Of a stretch of 64,000 bases of DNA, positions 28,872-37,129 are shown piece after piece. The DNA is from Alteribacillus bidgolensis (GTDB taxonomy: Bacteria; Bacillota; Bacilli; Bacillales; Marinococcaceae). How positions within the stretch are numbered: the stretch's first letter is position 1; every line of letters starts with the position of its first letter. The notes beneath the pieces were generated by a model that was not told the origin of the DNA, ran no database searches, and saw only the letters and a program-made list of their open reading frames with translations. A program made the translations under genes and the position numbers. Where the stretch lies: the NCBI RefSeq assembly GCF_002886255.1, contig NZ_KZ614149.1, forward strand, positions 3,903,272 to 3,967,271, read 5' to 3'.

Positions 28872-30832
28872 TCTTCTTCCATTTTTTTAAGGTGATTTCT
28901 CAATTCCTGTTCTGAAATAAAAAGATGATTTGTAAAAGCTTTTTCAGCTATTTTTTTCCTTCCCATTCTTTCTTTACGAAGATATGCTTGATAAAGCACC
29001 TCTAAAATAAAATATATTTTTTCTCCGAATTGTTTTGGTTCCATGTTATTTTCAACTGGCGCAGCAGGTTCTTCAACTGAATCTATCCATTCTTTGTAAA
29101 TGGGTAAGTCTTTGCATTCGATAAAATTCTTTCCGAAGTTCATAATATAATTAGCGCAATTTTCTAATTCTCTAATATTTCCTTCCCACTTATGATTTAT
29201 TAAAAAATTAGATGCTTCTTCACTTAATGTAAAATCATGTCCTTGCGTAAAAAAAGAGAACAGAGGAAGAATGTCTTCCTTTCTTTCGCGAAGAGGCGGT
29301 ATATCTAATGGTAATACGTTTAATCGAAAGTACAAATCTTTACGGAAGGTCCCTCTTAATACCTCATTTTTTAAATTTCTATTAGTAGCAGCAATGACTC
29401 GTATATCTATTGGGATAATGGAGTCTCCGCCTACTCTCATGACCTCTTTTTCCTGAAGTACCCTTAATAATCTTGATTGCAGGGCCATTGGCATTTCACC
29501 AATTTCATCTAAGAATATCGTTCCTAAATGTGCTTGTTCAAACAATCCCGGCTTGCCGCCCTTTTTAGCTCCTGTAAATGCTCCTTCTACATATCCAAAT
29601 AATTCGCTTTCTAGTAATTGTTCTGGGAGTGCTGCACAGTTAAATGCTACAAATGAATACTGTCTTCTAGGTGAGTGGTTATGAATGGCTTGAGCAAACA
29701 ATTCTTTTCCTGTCCCGCTTTCTCCTTTAATTAATAAAGAAGCGTCCGAATGAGACATTCTTTGTGCGATATCTTTCGTTTTTATTATGGATGGAGAATT
29801 TCCGAGTATATTGAAAAAATGATACTTTGCAGCAAACCCTTTGCCCGCTACTTTCGTACGCAGTCGGTGCTGTCGTTTTTCTGTTTCCTGAAACGGTACA
29901 AGAGTAGCGATAGCTCCGGTTGTTTCTTCGTCTACTTTTATAGCGTTCATTGTTAGTACCGTAGACGTTTGGCCAATTTGCATGATTTCTTCAACTGTGT
30001 CCTGTTCCTCCGTTAAAATGGTTCCAAATTGGATATTTGGAAGAACATCCTGGAAGTGGTGGCCAATTACTTCTTCTGCTTTACGATTAATCAGCTGCTC
30101 AGCGGCGTCATTATAGGTAGTAACGATGCCGGAAGAATTAACAGCTATAATTCCGTTTTGTACGATCTGAAGAAATAAATCTAATTGATTTTCGAGATAA
30201 TCCTTTTTATCTAATATTCTCTCTAGCCCATAACTAATCGGTATGATATTAGAAAAATGCCGTTTAATCTTCCCTTCAAATTTATGGTGGTCTATGTCCA
30301 ATTTTGCGATAATATCCATATAAGTTGTCATGTCCAAAATTCGGTTTCCAATATTAATGATTTCTTTATTTTCCAGGTTCGGGTCTGGTTCTTCATTAGG
30401 GCTGATGATCAAATCAACGTCTGGAAACGGACTCATTCCTTTATAGGCGGGAATTAGATTAATCTGTCTTACATCAAGTTGATGAATGGTAGAAATGGTC
30501 TCTAGTGACATCTCAAGAGTTGCGTTATATAAAATGGCATTTGTTCCTTTACGTAAATTCTTTATCTTTTTCAGCCCGGTCTCACTTAACGTTCTTTTGG
30601 CGATAATAACAGCAGCATTTACATTTTTTATATAACGACGGACTTTTTCAAACACCTTATAATTAGGAATTAATAGTAAGTCCCCCTCAATTCCCTCATA
30701 AATTGTTTCATCCTCAAAACAATAAAGGCTGGTTGTTATGTCTTTGCCAAACATGTTGGTCACTTCTTCATGAAAGGAAAGCATTGTATTTTTATAAAGA
30801 GAAACAATCGTTAAATTTTTATTCATGCTCAT
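28796..30832 (-). CDS. PrpR-type sigma-54-dependent activator
   Basis: A 678-residue enhancer-binding protein. The N-terminal 200 residues resemble the PrpR sensor domain, 215-315 form a PAS domain, then AAA+ with Walker A GESGTGKE (370-377), GAFTGA (417-422) and Walker B IFLDE. The C-terminus is unusual: in place of a Fis helix-turn-helix it ends in a winged-helix-like segment (KKIAEKAFTNHLFISEQELRNHLKKMEEDHLVEVG). It is divergent from the peptide/amidohydrolase operon, whose sigma-54 promoter and repeats lie in the shared gap. GGGGGAG precedes ATG 30832. Confidence 0.88.
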   Translation of the reverse strand: MSMNKNLTIVSLYKNTMLSFHEEVTNMFGKDITTSLYCFEDETIYEGIEGDLLLIPNYKVFEKVRRYIKNVNAAVIIAKRTLSETGLKKIKNLRKGTNAILYNATLEMSLETISTIHQLDVRQINLIPAYKGMSPFPDVDLIISPNEEPDPNLENKEIINIGNRILDMTTYMDIIAKLDIDHHKFEGKIKRHFSNIIPISYGLERILDKKDYLENQLDLFLQIVQNGIIAVNSSGIVTTYNDAAEQLINRKAEEVIGHHFQDVLPNIQFGTILTEEQDTVEEIMQIGQTSTVLTMNAIKVDEETTGAIATLVPFQETEKRQHRLRTKVAGKGFAAKYHFFNILGNSPSIIKTKDIAQRMSHSDASLLIKGESGTGKELFAQAIHNHSPRRQYSFVAFNCAALPEQLLESELFGYVEGAFTGAKKGGKPGLFEQAHLGTIFLDEIGEMPMALQSRLLRVLQEKEVMRVGGDSIIPIDIRVIAATNRNLKNEVLRGTFRKDLYFRLNVLPLDIPPLRERKEDILPLFSFFTQGHDFTLSEEASNFLINHKWEGNIRELENCANYIMNFGKNFIECKDLPIYKEWIDSVEEPAAPVENNMEPKQFGEKIYFILEVLYQAYLRKERMGRKKIAEKAFTNHLFISEQELRNHLKKMEEDHLVEVGKGRAGTTITKKGIQAIKE

Positions 30833-30916
30833 ATTTTGCTCCCCCTCTTTTAATTAGTTCGAATTTTATAAAAAAAATGAATAGAAAGCAATAAAAATTC
30901 AACAAAAAAACCAAAT

Positions 30917-30961
30917 TTAATTGGTTAATGTGAGTTTTATTTAACCAATTAAACCAATTAA
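30917..30961. promoter_or_regulatory. Likely enhancer sites for the PrpR-type activator
   Basis: TTAATTGGTTAA (30917-30928) and its exact reverse complement TTAACCAATTAA (30941-30952), 12 bases apart, with a third partial copy AAACCAATTAA (30951-30961). They lie 95-140 bases upstream of the -24 box, the usual enhancer range. Confidence 0.65.
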
Positions 30962-31055
30962 TTTTTTGATTTGCATTCAGAGATGTATCTTTTTATTTTT
31001 TATTTTTAACTATAACGCAAGGGTTCTCTGTTTATTTTATATAAATAAATTACAT

Positions 31056-31073
31056 TTGGCATGGATATTGCAA
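31056..31073 (+). promoter_or_regulatory. Sigma-54 promoter of the peptide/amidohydrolase operon
   Basis: TTGGCAT (31056-31062), five bases, TTGCAA (31068-31073). GG and GC are 12 bases apart. It is 37 bases before the first gene. Confidence 0.85.
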
Positions 31074-31109
31074 TAATACTATCGCAGATAACAATAAGGA
31101 GCTGAAACC

Positions 31110-32315
31110 ATGAGCACACTACTTGCCAAAGCTATGAATCTACAAGATGAATTATCTAAATGGAGACGCCATCTACATCAATACCCGGAACTGGGATTTG
31201 AAGAATTTAATACGAGTGACTTTATTAAAGAAAGGCTGAAAGAGTTTGGAATTACAGAAATTACAAAAATGGTTGGAACTGGCTTGATGGTTTTTCTAAG
31301 AGGAAAAAGACCTGGACCGACCGTTATGTTAAGAGCAGATATAGACGCATTGCCTATTCAAGATGAAAAAACAGTAGAGTATGCCTCAAAGATTAATAAT
31401 GTAGCCCATTTATGCGGCCATGACGCTCATACTGCTATGATGCTTGGGGCTGTGAAAATATTAAAAGATATGGAAATAGAAACAGGAAATATCCAGGTAA
31501 TCTTTCAACCGGCTGAAGAAGGATTAAGCGGCGCCAAAAAAATGATTGAAGAGGATGTGCTTAATATCCATGGTGTAGACGCTGCTGCTGCTTTACATGT
31601 TCAACCAACTTTGCCTACTGGTGAAATATCTGTATGCCCTAATTCTAGTACAGCTAATTCTGATCGATTTGTTATAAAAGTGATAGGCAAAGGCGGCCAT
31701 GCCGCTCATCCCCATGTAACTGTCGACTCTGTGGCCGTAGCGGCTGAGCTGATTTCTTCGATCCAGCATATTGTCAGTAGAAAAATTAATCCACTGGAAA
31801 ACGCCGTTATATCAATAGGGAAAATCAGCGGTGGATCCGCTAGAAACGTCATAGCCCCTTCCGTTTCCTTGGTGGGTACTGTCCGAACATTTAAAAAAGA
31901 GGTGCAAGTGAATGTAAAAGAAGAAATGGAACGAATTATTTCAGGGATATGCCAAGCATTTGGAGCAGACTACCAATTTGATTATGAAAGAGGGTATCCT
32001 TCTGTAGATAATGATGAAGCAATGATTACTATTTTTAAATCGACCGCTGCAAATATTTTAGGAGAAGATAAATTATCCGTCGTTCCTCCGTCAATGGGTG
32101 GGGAAGACTTTTCATATTATACTAAAAAAGTTCCTAGTTTGTTTTTTAGGTTGGGAGTCCGTCCTAAAAACAAAGAAACGATGTATTCTCACCATCACCC
32201 GTTATTTGATATTGATGAGACGGCTATGCCTTATGGGACAGCGCTTTTATCTCAATTCGCACTTGATTTTCTACATCATAAAAAGGTATTAAAAGAAACT
32301 GTTTCATCTAAATAA
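31110..32315 (+). CDS. M20-family amidohydrolase (aminoacylase/HipO type)
   Basis: A 401-residue metallo-hydrolase that removes acyl groups from N-acylated amino acids or related amides. Metal and catalytic residues are visible in LRADIDALPIQDE, HLCGHDAHTAMMLG, QPAEEG and the C-terminal HHHPLFDID. It is cytoplasmic, with no signal. It is the first gene under the sigma-54 promoter and precedes the Dpp-type importer, so it probably deacylates or opens an imported amide. Carboxypeptidase or N-carbamoyl activity cannot be excluded. Confidence 0.88.
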   Translation: MSTLLAKAMNLQDELSKWRRHLHQYPELGFEEFNTSDFIKERLKEFGITEITKMVGTGLMVFLRGKRPGPTVMLRADIDALPIQDEKTVEYASKINNVAHLCGHDAHTAMMLGAVKILKDMEIETGNIQVIFQPAEEGLSGAKKMIEEDVLNIHGVDAAAALHVQPTLPTGEISVCPNSSTANSDRFVIKVIGKGGHAAHPHVTVDSVAVAAELISSIQHIVSRKINPLENAVISIGKISGGSARNVIAPSVSLVGTVRTFKKEVQVNVKEEMERIISGICQAFGADYQFDYERGYPSVDNDEAMITIFKSTAANILGEDKLSVVPPSMGGEDFSYYTKKVPSLFFRLGVRPKNKETMYSHHHPLFDIDETAMPYGTALLSQFALDFLHHKKVLKETVSSK

Positions 32316-32385
32316 TAAAGCTTCTGTAATTTTTGTAATTTTTATTATAAAATGAAAACTACATTTCTATAAGGAGGGGTCTTGA

Positions 32386-33303
32386 TTGAGCAATTACATT
32401 AGGCGAAGAATAATTCAGCTGCTCCCTGTTATGTTTATCATTGTATTTATTGTTTATTGCCTGGTTTATCTTGCTGGTGATCCCGTTCTGCTCATGCTGC
32501 CTGAGAATGCTACTGAAGAAGACATTGCCCGCATGAGAGCTGCATTAAACCTGGATCAGCCGTTCTATATTCAATTTTTCACTTACATATCGAATGTCAT
32601 TCAGGGGGATTTTGGCGACTCATTTCGATATAATCAACCAGCCTTGGGTTTAGTCTTAGAACGTCTGCCCGCTACGATTGAGTTAGCTGTTGCATCTATG
32701 ATTGTAGCTATTGGTATTGCTATTCCACTCGGGGTATGGTCAGCTCTTAAACGAAACTCTATCACAGATGTGTTCATAACTGGCGGCACTGTATTAGGCC
32801 AGGCGATGCCAAACTTCTGGCTGGGTATCATGCTTATTTTGATTTTTGCAGTTAACTTGCAAATTTTGCCCGTCTCAGGAACAGGTAGTTACGCGCATTT
32901 AGTATTGCCTGCCATCACTTTAGGAACAGGGATAGCAGCTCAAATTGCACGTTTAACACGTTCGAGCATGTTAGAAACGCTAAATCAGGACTATATACGT
33001 ACTGCTAAAAGCAATGGAATTAATCGGTTTTCAATTGTTTATTTTCACGCTTTTCGGAATTCTCTGATTCCTGTGGTTACCATTACAGCAATGCAGACAA
33101 ACGCTTTGATTGGCGGTGCTTTAGTAACAGAAATGATTTTTGCCTGGCCAGGTCTTGGGCAATTATTAATTCAAGCTATTCATGCCAGAGATATGGCTAT
33201 TGTGCAAGCATCCGTCTTCATCATTGCCATTATCGTTATATTGATGAATTTTATTGCTGACATTTTATATAAAGTCCTCGACCCAAGAATTGATTATAAG
33301 TAA
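32386..33303 (+). CDS. Peptide ABC transporter permease, DppB/OppB type
   Basis: A 305-residue permease with six helices. Start is TTG 32386 behind AAGGAGGGG. The N-terminal MSNYIRRRIIQLLPV and the EAA loop region (RTAKSNGINRFSIVYFHAFRNSLIPVVT) are typical of the DppB family. It pairs with the DppC-type subunit 14 bases downstream to make the membrane channel for the substrate of this operon. Confidence 0.92.
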   Translation: MSNYIRRRIIQLLPVMFIIVFIVYCLVYLAGDPVLLMLPENATEEDIARMRAALNLDQPFYIQFFTYISNVIQGDFGDSFRYNQPALGLVLERLPATIELAVASMIVAIGIAIPLGVWSALKRNSITDVFITGGTVLGQAMPNFWLGIMLILIFAVNLQILPVSGTGSYAHLVLPAITLGTGIAAQIARLTRSSMLETLNQDYIRTAKSNGINRFSIVYFHAFRNSLIPVVTITAMQTNALIGGALVTEMIFAWPGLGQLLIQAIHARDMAIVQASVFIIAIIVILMNFIADILYKVLDPRIDYK

Positions 33304-33317
33304 GGAGGTAAGGTGAT

Positions 33318-34253
33318 ATGGGTTTACCTATCAAGAATAAGCAACCAGAAACTATTGCCAGCCCATCCAAACGTAAGAGCCAGTCTTCATTTAGAAGGTG
33401 GATTAAGCTGTTGATGCAAAGCAAAACAGGGACAGTTGGGCTGTTTATTGTTCTTAGTGTTTTTTTAGTAGCTGTGTTTGCTCCGTGGATTGCACCCCAT
33501 AACCCATCAGAAAATAACCTGGCTTCTATGCTGCAGCCTCCTTTTTGGATGGAAGGTGGATCAACGGATCATATTTTAGGCACAGACAACCTAGGAAGAG
33601 ACATTTTTAGCAGGATTGTCTATGGTGCACAAGTGTCTTTGCTTGTTGGCATAACTGCAGTGTTAATTGCCGGCGCAATCGGTCTGGTGGCTGGTATTGT
33701 GGCAGGATATTATGGAGGTTTTATAGATAATGTCATTATGCGGTTTGTAGATGCTTTTTTAGCAATACCAAGCATCCTCATGACACTAGTCATTCTCGGA
33801 ATTGTTGGTCCTGGCATGCTTACTTTGATCCTTGTACTAGGTATAACAAATTGGGTCAATTACGCCCGTATTGTAAGAGGGGAAGTTCTATCTGTTAAGG
33901 AAAGGGATTTTGTAAAAGCGGCAAACATGATGGGGGTCAATGACAAAACGATTATGTATCGTCATTTAGCGCCTAATATATTTTCTTCTTTTATTGTTAT
34001 TTCTACTTTAAGTGTTGCTACGACGATTATTTCTGAAGCTGCCCTTAGTTTTTTAGGAATGGGAATACAACCTCCGCAAATCTCCTGGGGAAGTATGCTT
34101 AGTACCGGTCGGGATTATTTAGCTGATAGCTGGTGGGTGGCAACATTTCCTGGAATTGCGATTACGATAACCACCTTGGGAATTATTTTTCTTGGAGATT
34201 GGCTTCGTGATGTACTGGATCCAAAAACGAATATAGGACGGAAAGGTGGATAA
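33318..34253 (+). CDS. Peptide ABC transporter permease, DppC/OppC type
   Basis: A 311-residue permease with an N-terminal OppC extension, then LGTDNLGRDIFSRIVYGAQVSLLVG and the EAA loop (KAANMMGVNDKTIMYRHLAPNIFSSFIV). GGAGGTAAGGTG precedes the ATG. It overlaps the ATPase ribosome site, consistent with tight coupling in the operon. Confidence 0.92.
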   Translation: MGLPIKNKQPETIASPSKRKSQSSFRRWIKLLMQSKTGTVGLFIVLSVFLVAVFAPWIAPHNPSENNLASMLQPPFWMEGGSTDHILGTDNLGRDIFSRIVYGAQVSLLVGITAVLIAGAIGLVAGIVAGYYGGFIDNVIMRFVDAFLAIPSILMTLVILGIVGPGMLTLILVLGITNWVNYARIVRGEVLSVKERDFVKAANMMGVNDKTIMYRHLAPNIFSSFIVISTLSVATTIISEAALSFLGMGIQPPQISWGSMLSTGRDYLADSWWVATFPGIAITITTLGIIFLGDWLRDVLDPKTNIGRKGG

Positions 34254-34257
34254 TCCA

Positions 34258-35232
34258 ATGGCAAATGATCAAACACTGTTAGAAGTAGAACACCTGCAGA
34301 CGCACTTTTTTACAGAAAACGGAGTCATCCCTTCTATTAATGATATTTCTTTTTCGTTAAATAAAGGGGAAATCGTTGCCTTAGTTGGCGAATCCGGTTC
34401 TGGCAAAAGCGTAACCTCCATGTCTATTATGGGTCTTATTGAGGATCCCGGAAAAATCGTCAATGGCAATATTATATTTGATAACCAGGACTTAACTTCA
34501 CTAACGCATAAAAAATATCAGAAGATTAGAAGAAATGATATGTCGATGGTTTTTCAAGAACCATTGACAGCTTTAAATCCTGTTTTCTCCATAGGATTTC
34601 AATTAATTGAAACGATAAAAGTTCAACAAAAGACAAATAAGAAGAAAGCAAAGGAAATTGCATTTGAATGGCTCGAAAAAGTTCGAATTCCCAATCCGGA
34701 TAAAGTTTTCGCTTCGTATCCGCATGAATTAAGCGGAGGCATGCGTCAACGAGTGATGATCGCTATGGCTCTTTCCTCCCGCCCTCGATTATTAATTGCA
34801 GACGAACCAACGACAGCGCTCGACGTTACTATTCAAAAACAAATACTACGTTTGATGAAAAATCTAACAAAAGAATTAGATACAGCTATTCTATTTATAA
34901 CACATGACCTTGGTATCGTTGCTGAAATGGTTGATCGTGTCATGGTTATGTACGGGGGTGAAATTGTAGAGAAAAGTGATGTTAAACAGCTGTTTCATGC
35001 GCCGAAACATCCATATACGGAAGGGCTATTAAAAAGTACTCCAAAGATCAACCAATGGGGTGAAAAATTACACGCCATCAGCGGCACCGTTCCTACACCA
35101 TCTAATCTGCCAAAAGGATGTAAATTTCACCCCAGGTGCCCTAAAGCATTTGATCGATGTGAAACGGAACATCCTCCATTAATTGATCACAAGGATGGAA
35201 GTCAAGTTCGTTGTTTATTATATGAAAGATAG
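34258..35232 (+). CDS. Peptide ABC transporter ATPase, DppD/OppD type
   Basis: A 324-residue ATPase. ATG 34258 is used; the GTG 12 bases earlier overlaps the ribosome site GGAAAGGTGG. Walker A GESGSGKS, signature LSGGMRQR, Walker B LLIADEPTTALD and H-loop FITHD are all intact. The C-terminal Cys-rich oligopeptide-transporter motif (GCKFHPRCPKAFDRCETEHPPL) may hold an iron-sulfur cluster. It powers import with the DppF-type partner. Confidence 0.92.
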   Translation: MANDQTLLEVEHLQTHFFTENGVIPSINDISFSLNKGEIVALVGESGSGKSVTSMSIMGLIEDPGKIVNGNIIFDNQDLTSLTHKKYQKIRRNDMSMVFQEPLTALNPVFSIGFQLIETIKVQQKTNKKKAKEIAFEWLEKVRIPNPDKVFASYPHELSGGMRQRVMIAMALSSRPRLLIADEPTTALDVTIQKQILRLMKNLTKELDTAILFITHDLGIVAEMVDRVMVMYGGEIVEKSDVKQLFHAPKHPYTEGLLKSTPKINQWGEKLHAISGTVPTPSNLPKGCKFHPRCPKAFDRCETEHPPLIDHKDGSQVRCLLYER

Positions 35233-35248
35233 AAAGGTTGGTGGTCCA

Positions 35249-36283
35249 ATGGCTTCTGAAAATTCTCCTCTATTAGAAATCAGTGAAATTAAAAAATATT
35301 TTGATGTATCTAAAGGGATCTTCAAGAAAAAAAAGCAGTATTTAAAAGCAGTAGATCGGGTGAATTTAACTCTTAATAAAGGAGAAACCGTTGGCATTGT
35401 AGGGGAATCAGGATGCGGTAAATCTACTCTTGCAAATATTGTCATGGGGGCGCTGCCTCCTGATGAAGGGAAAATTATTTTTGATAACACCGATATTTAT
35501 TCTCTTTCTAAAAAAGAATTAAAAGAGAAGCGAAGAGGTTTTCAAATGGTCTTTCAGGATCCTTCTTCTTCCTTAAATCCAAGGATGACTGTTTTTGATA
35601 TCATCGCAGAGCCGCTAAAGTCTTTCAATATAGTGAAAGGGAAGCAATTAATAGAGGAAGTAGAAAAGCTTTTATCGATCGTGGGTCTCGACATTAGTTA
35701 TAAAGAGCGTTATGCGCATGAGTTCAGCGGCGGGCAGCGTCAACGTATTGTTATTGCAAGAGCATTGGCTTTAAAACCTAAATTGATAGTTTGTGATGAA
35801 CCTGTCTCTGCTTTAGATGTTTCAATCCAAGCTCAGATATTAAATCTGCTTCGTGAATTGCAAGATAAATATCATTTGGCGTACTTGTTTATCGGCCATG
35901 GCCTTCCGTCTGTTCATTATATTAGTGATCGTATTGCTGTTATGTACTTGGGAGAGATAGTAGAAACCGGCAAAAAAGATATTATTTTTGAAAGACCAGC
36001 TCACCCATACACGAGAGCTCTTCTGTCGTCTGTGCCAGTTCCAGATCCAGACTATCAAACGGAAAATAAACTAGAAGAGGCTGAGATACTAGGGGATTTA
36101 CCCAATCCTATCGATCCGCCTTCAGGATGTAAATTCCATACGCGCTGCCCTGTTGCTCAAGATATTTGTAAACAAAAGCCGCCAGTTTTGTTATCTATTG
36201 GAGATAACCAACAAACAGCCTGCCATTTCCCAATAACGAAAAGCATGGAAGAAACAAACGTGTATAAAGCATCCATTAATTAG
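35249..36283 (+). CDS. Peptide ABC transporter ATPase, DppF/OppF type
   Basis: A 344-residue ATPase whose ATG 35249 lies 17 bases after the stop of its partner. Walker A GESGCGKS, signature FSGGQRQR and Walker B LIVCDEPVSALD are present. The H-loop reads LFIGHGLPSV instead of the usual SHDL, still with the His. The C-terminal Cys motif GCKFHTRCPVAQDIC is present. It completes the ATPase pair of the importer. Confidence 0.9.
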   Translation: MASENSPLLEISEIKKYFDVSKGIFKKKKQYLKAVDRVNLTLNKGETVGIVGESGCGKSTLANIVMGALPPDEGKIIFDNTDIYSLSKKELKEKRRGFQMVFQDPSSSLNPRMTVFDIIAEPLKSFNIVKGKQLIEEVEKLLSIVGLDISYKERYAHEFSGGQRQRIVIARALALKPKLIVCDEPVSALDVSIQAQILNLLRELQDKYHLAYLFIGHGLPSVHYISDRIAVMYLGEIVETGKKDIIFERPAHPYTRALLSSVPVPDPDYQTENKLEEAEILGDLPNPIDPPSGCKFHTRCPVAQDICKQKPPVLLSIGDNQQTACHFPITKSMEETNVYKASIN

Positions 36284-36296
36284 AAAGGAGCAAAAC

Positions 36297-36965
36297 ATGA
36301 AAAGAACACAAACACTGAATTCTTCTATGGCAGCGGAATTAGAAAAAACATTTGCAAACAACAATTATCATGGAACAACGGAAGCAGGACTACCTTTTCA
36401 TACAGAAACAGGAAGTATACCCATTTTGGTTTCAGCTCCCCATGCTACGAAACATAAAAGAAATGACTCTATTAAAGAACAGGATAATTACACAGGAGCA
36501 ATTGCTTTGCTTTTGCATCAATTTACAGATTGTCATCTTATTTACGCTACTAAATTAGGTAAGGAAGATCCAAATTATACGAAAGGTGGTGGTTTATATA
36601 AAAAGAAAGTCGTTGATATGATTAATAGTTTTAATATTAAATATTTAATCGATCTGCATGGGGCGTCTGAAAAAAGGCCATTTAGTATCGACATGGGGAC
36701 TTGCTATGGCAAAACAATGAAAGATGACACACTTTGTATCATTAAAAATGCCTTGGTTTCTTCATCTATGCAAGGTGTCAAACAGAATCATCATTTTCCA
36801 GCTGCTAATCCAAATACAGTTACCCATTACGCAAATGCTCGAACAGGAGTTGAATCCGTTCAACTTGAAATCAATAAAGTTTATCGTGATCCAATACGTA
36901 AGGAAGATTTATTTTTAAGATGTGTCAATGGTTTGAGACAAATGATTGTAAATCTATCAACATAA
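36297..36965 (+). CDS. N-formylglutamate amidohydrolase-like enzyme
   Basis: A 222-residue protein of the N-formylglutamate amidohydrolase (HutG-type, PF05013) family. Matching stretches are ILVSAPHATKHKR, IKYLIDLHGASEKRPFSIDMGT and ESVQLEINKVYRDP, with the metal ligands His, Glu/Asp and His in the expected order. The family hydrolyses N-acyl-glutamate type amides. It sits between the transporter ATPases and the binding protein, so an N-substituted glutamate is a likely imported substrate. The hut pathway itself is not present nearby. Confidence 0.75.
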   Translation: MKRTQTLNSSMAAELEKTFANNNYHGTTEAGLPFHTETGSIPILVSAPHATKHKRNDSIKEQDNYTGAIALLLHQFTDCHLIYATKLGKEDPNYTKGGGLYKKKVVDMINSFNIKYLIDLHGASEKRPFSIDMGTCYGKTMKDDTLCIIKNALVSSSMQGVKQNHHFPAANPNTVTHYANARTGVESVQLEINKVYRDPIRKEDLFLRCVNGLRQMIVNLST

Positions 36966-36983
36966 GAGAAGGAAATGCTTTTT

Positions 36984-37112
36984 ATGAAAAAGGTAATGGG
37001 TGTGTTTATTGCTTGTTTTCTTATGATGGCAGCTATGACGTTTACTATCGCTTGGATTGCCGAAGAAGCAAAAACCCATTACAGCGAAGAAATCTCACCA
37101 GTAAATAATTAA
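36984..37112 (+). CDS. Small single-helix membrane protein
   Basis: A 42-residue frame (starts MKKVMGVFIACFLMMAAM) with one membrane helix (about 5-25) and an acidic tail ending SPVNN. AGAAGGAA lies before ATG 36984, and it fits exactly between the amidohydrolase-like gene (18 bases) and the binding protein (17 bases). Spacing and ribosome site indicate a translated gene. The function is unknown; it could help the transporter or be a cleaved exported peptide. Confidence 0.6.
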   Translation: MKKVMGVFIACFLMMAAMTFTIAWIAEEAKTHYSEEISPVNN

Positions 37113-37129
37113 AAAAGGGGTCTGATTGT

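Noticed and set aside
36920..37108. Open frame overlapping the end of the N-formylglutamate-amidohydrolase-like gene
   Set aside because: Wrong frame; the better small gene at 36984 has its own ribosome site and a membrane helix.
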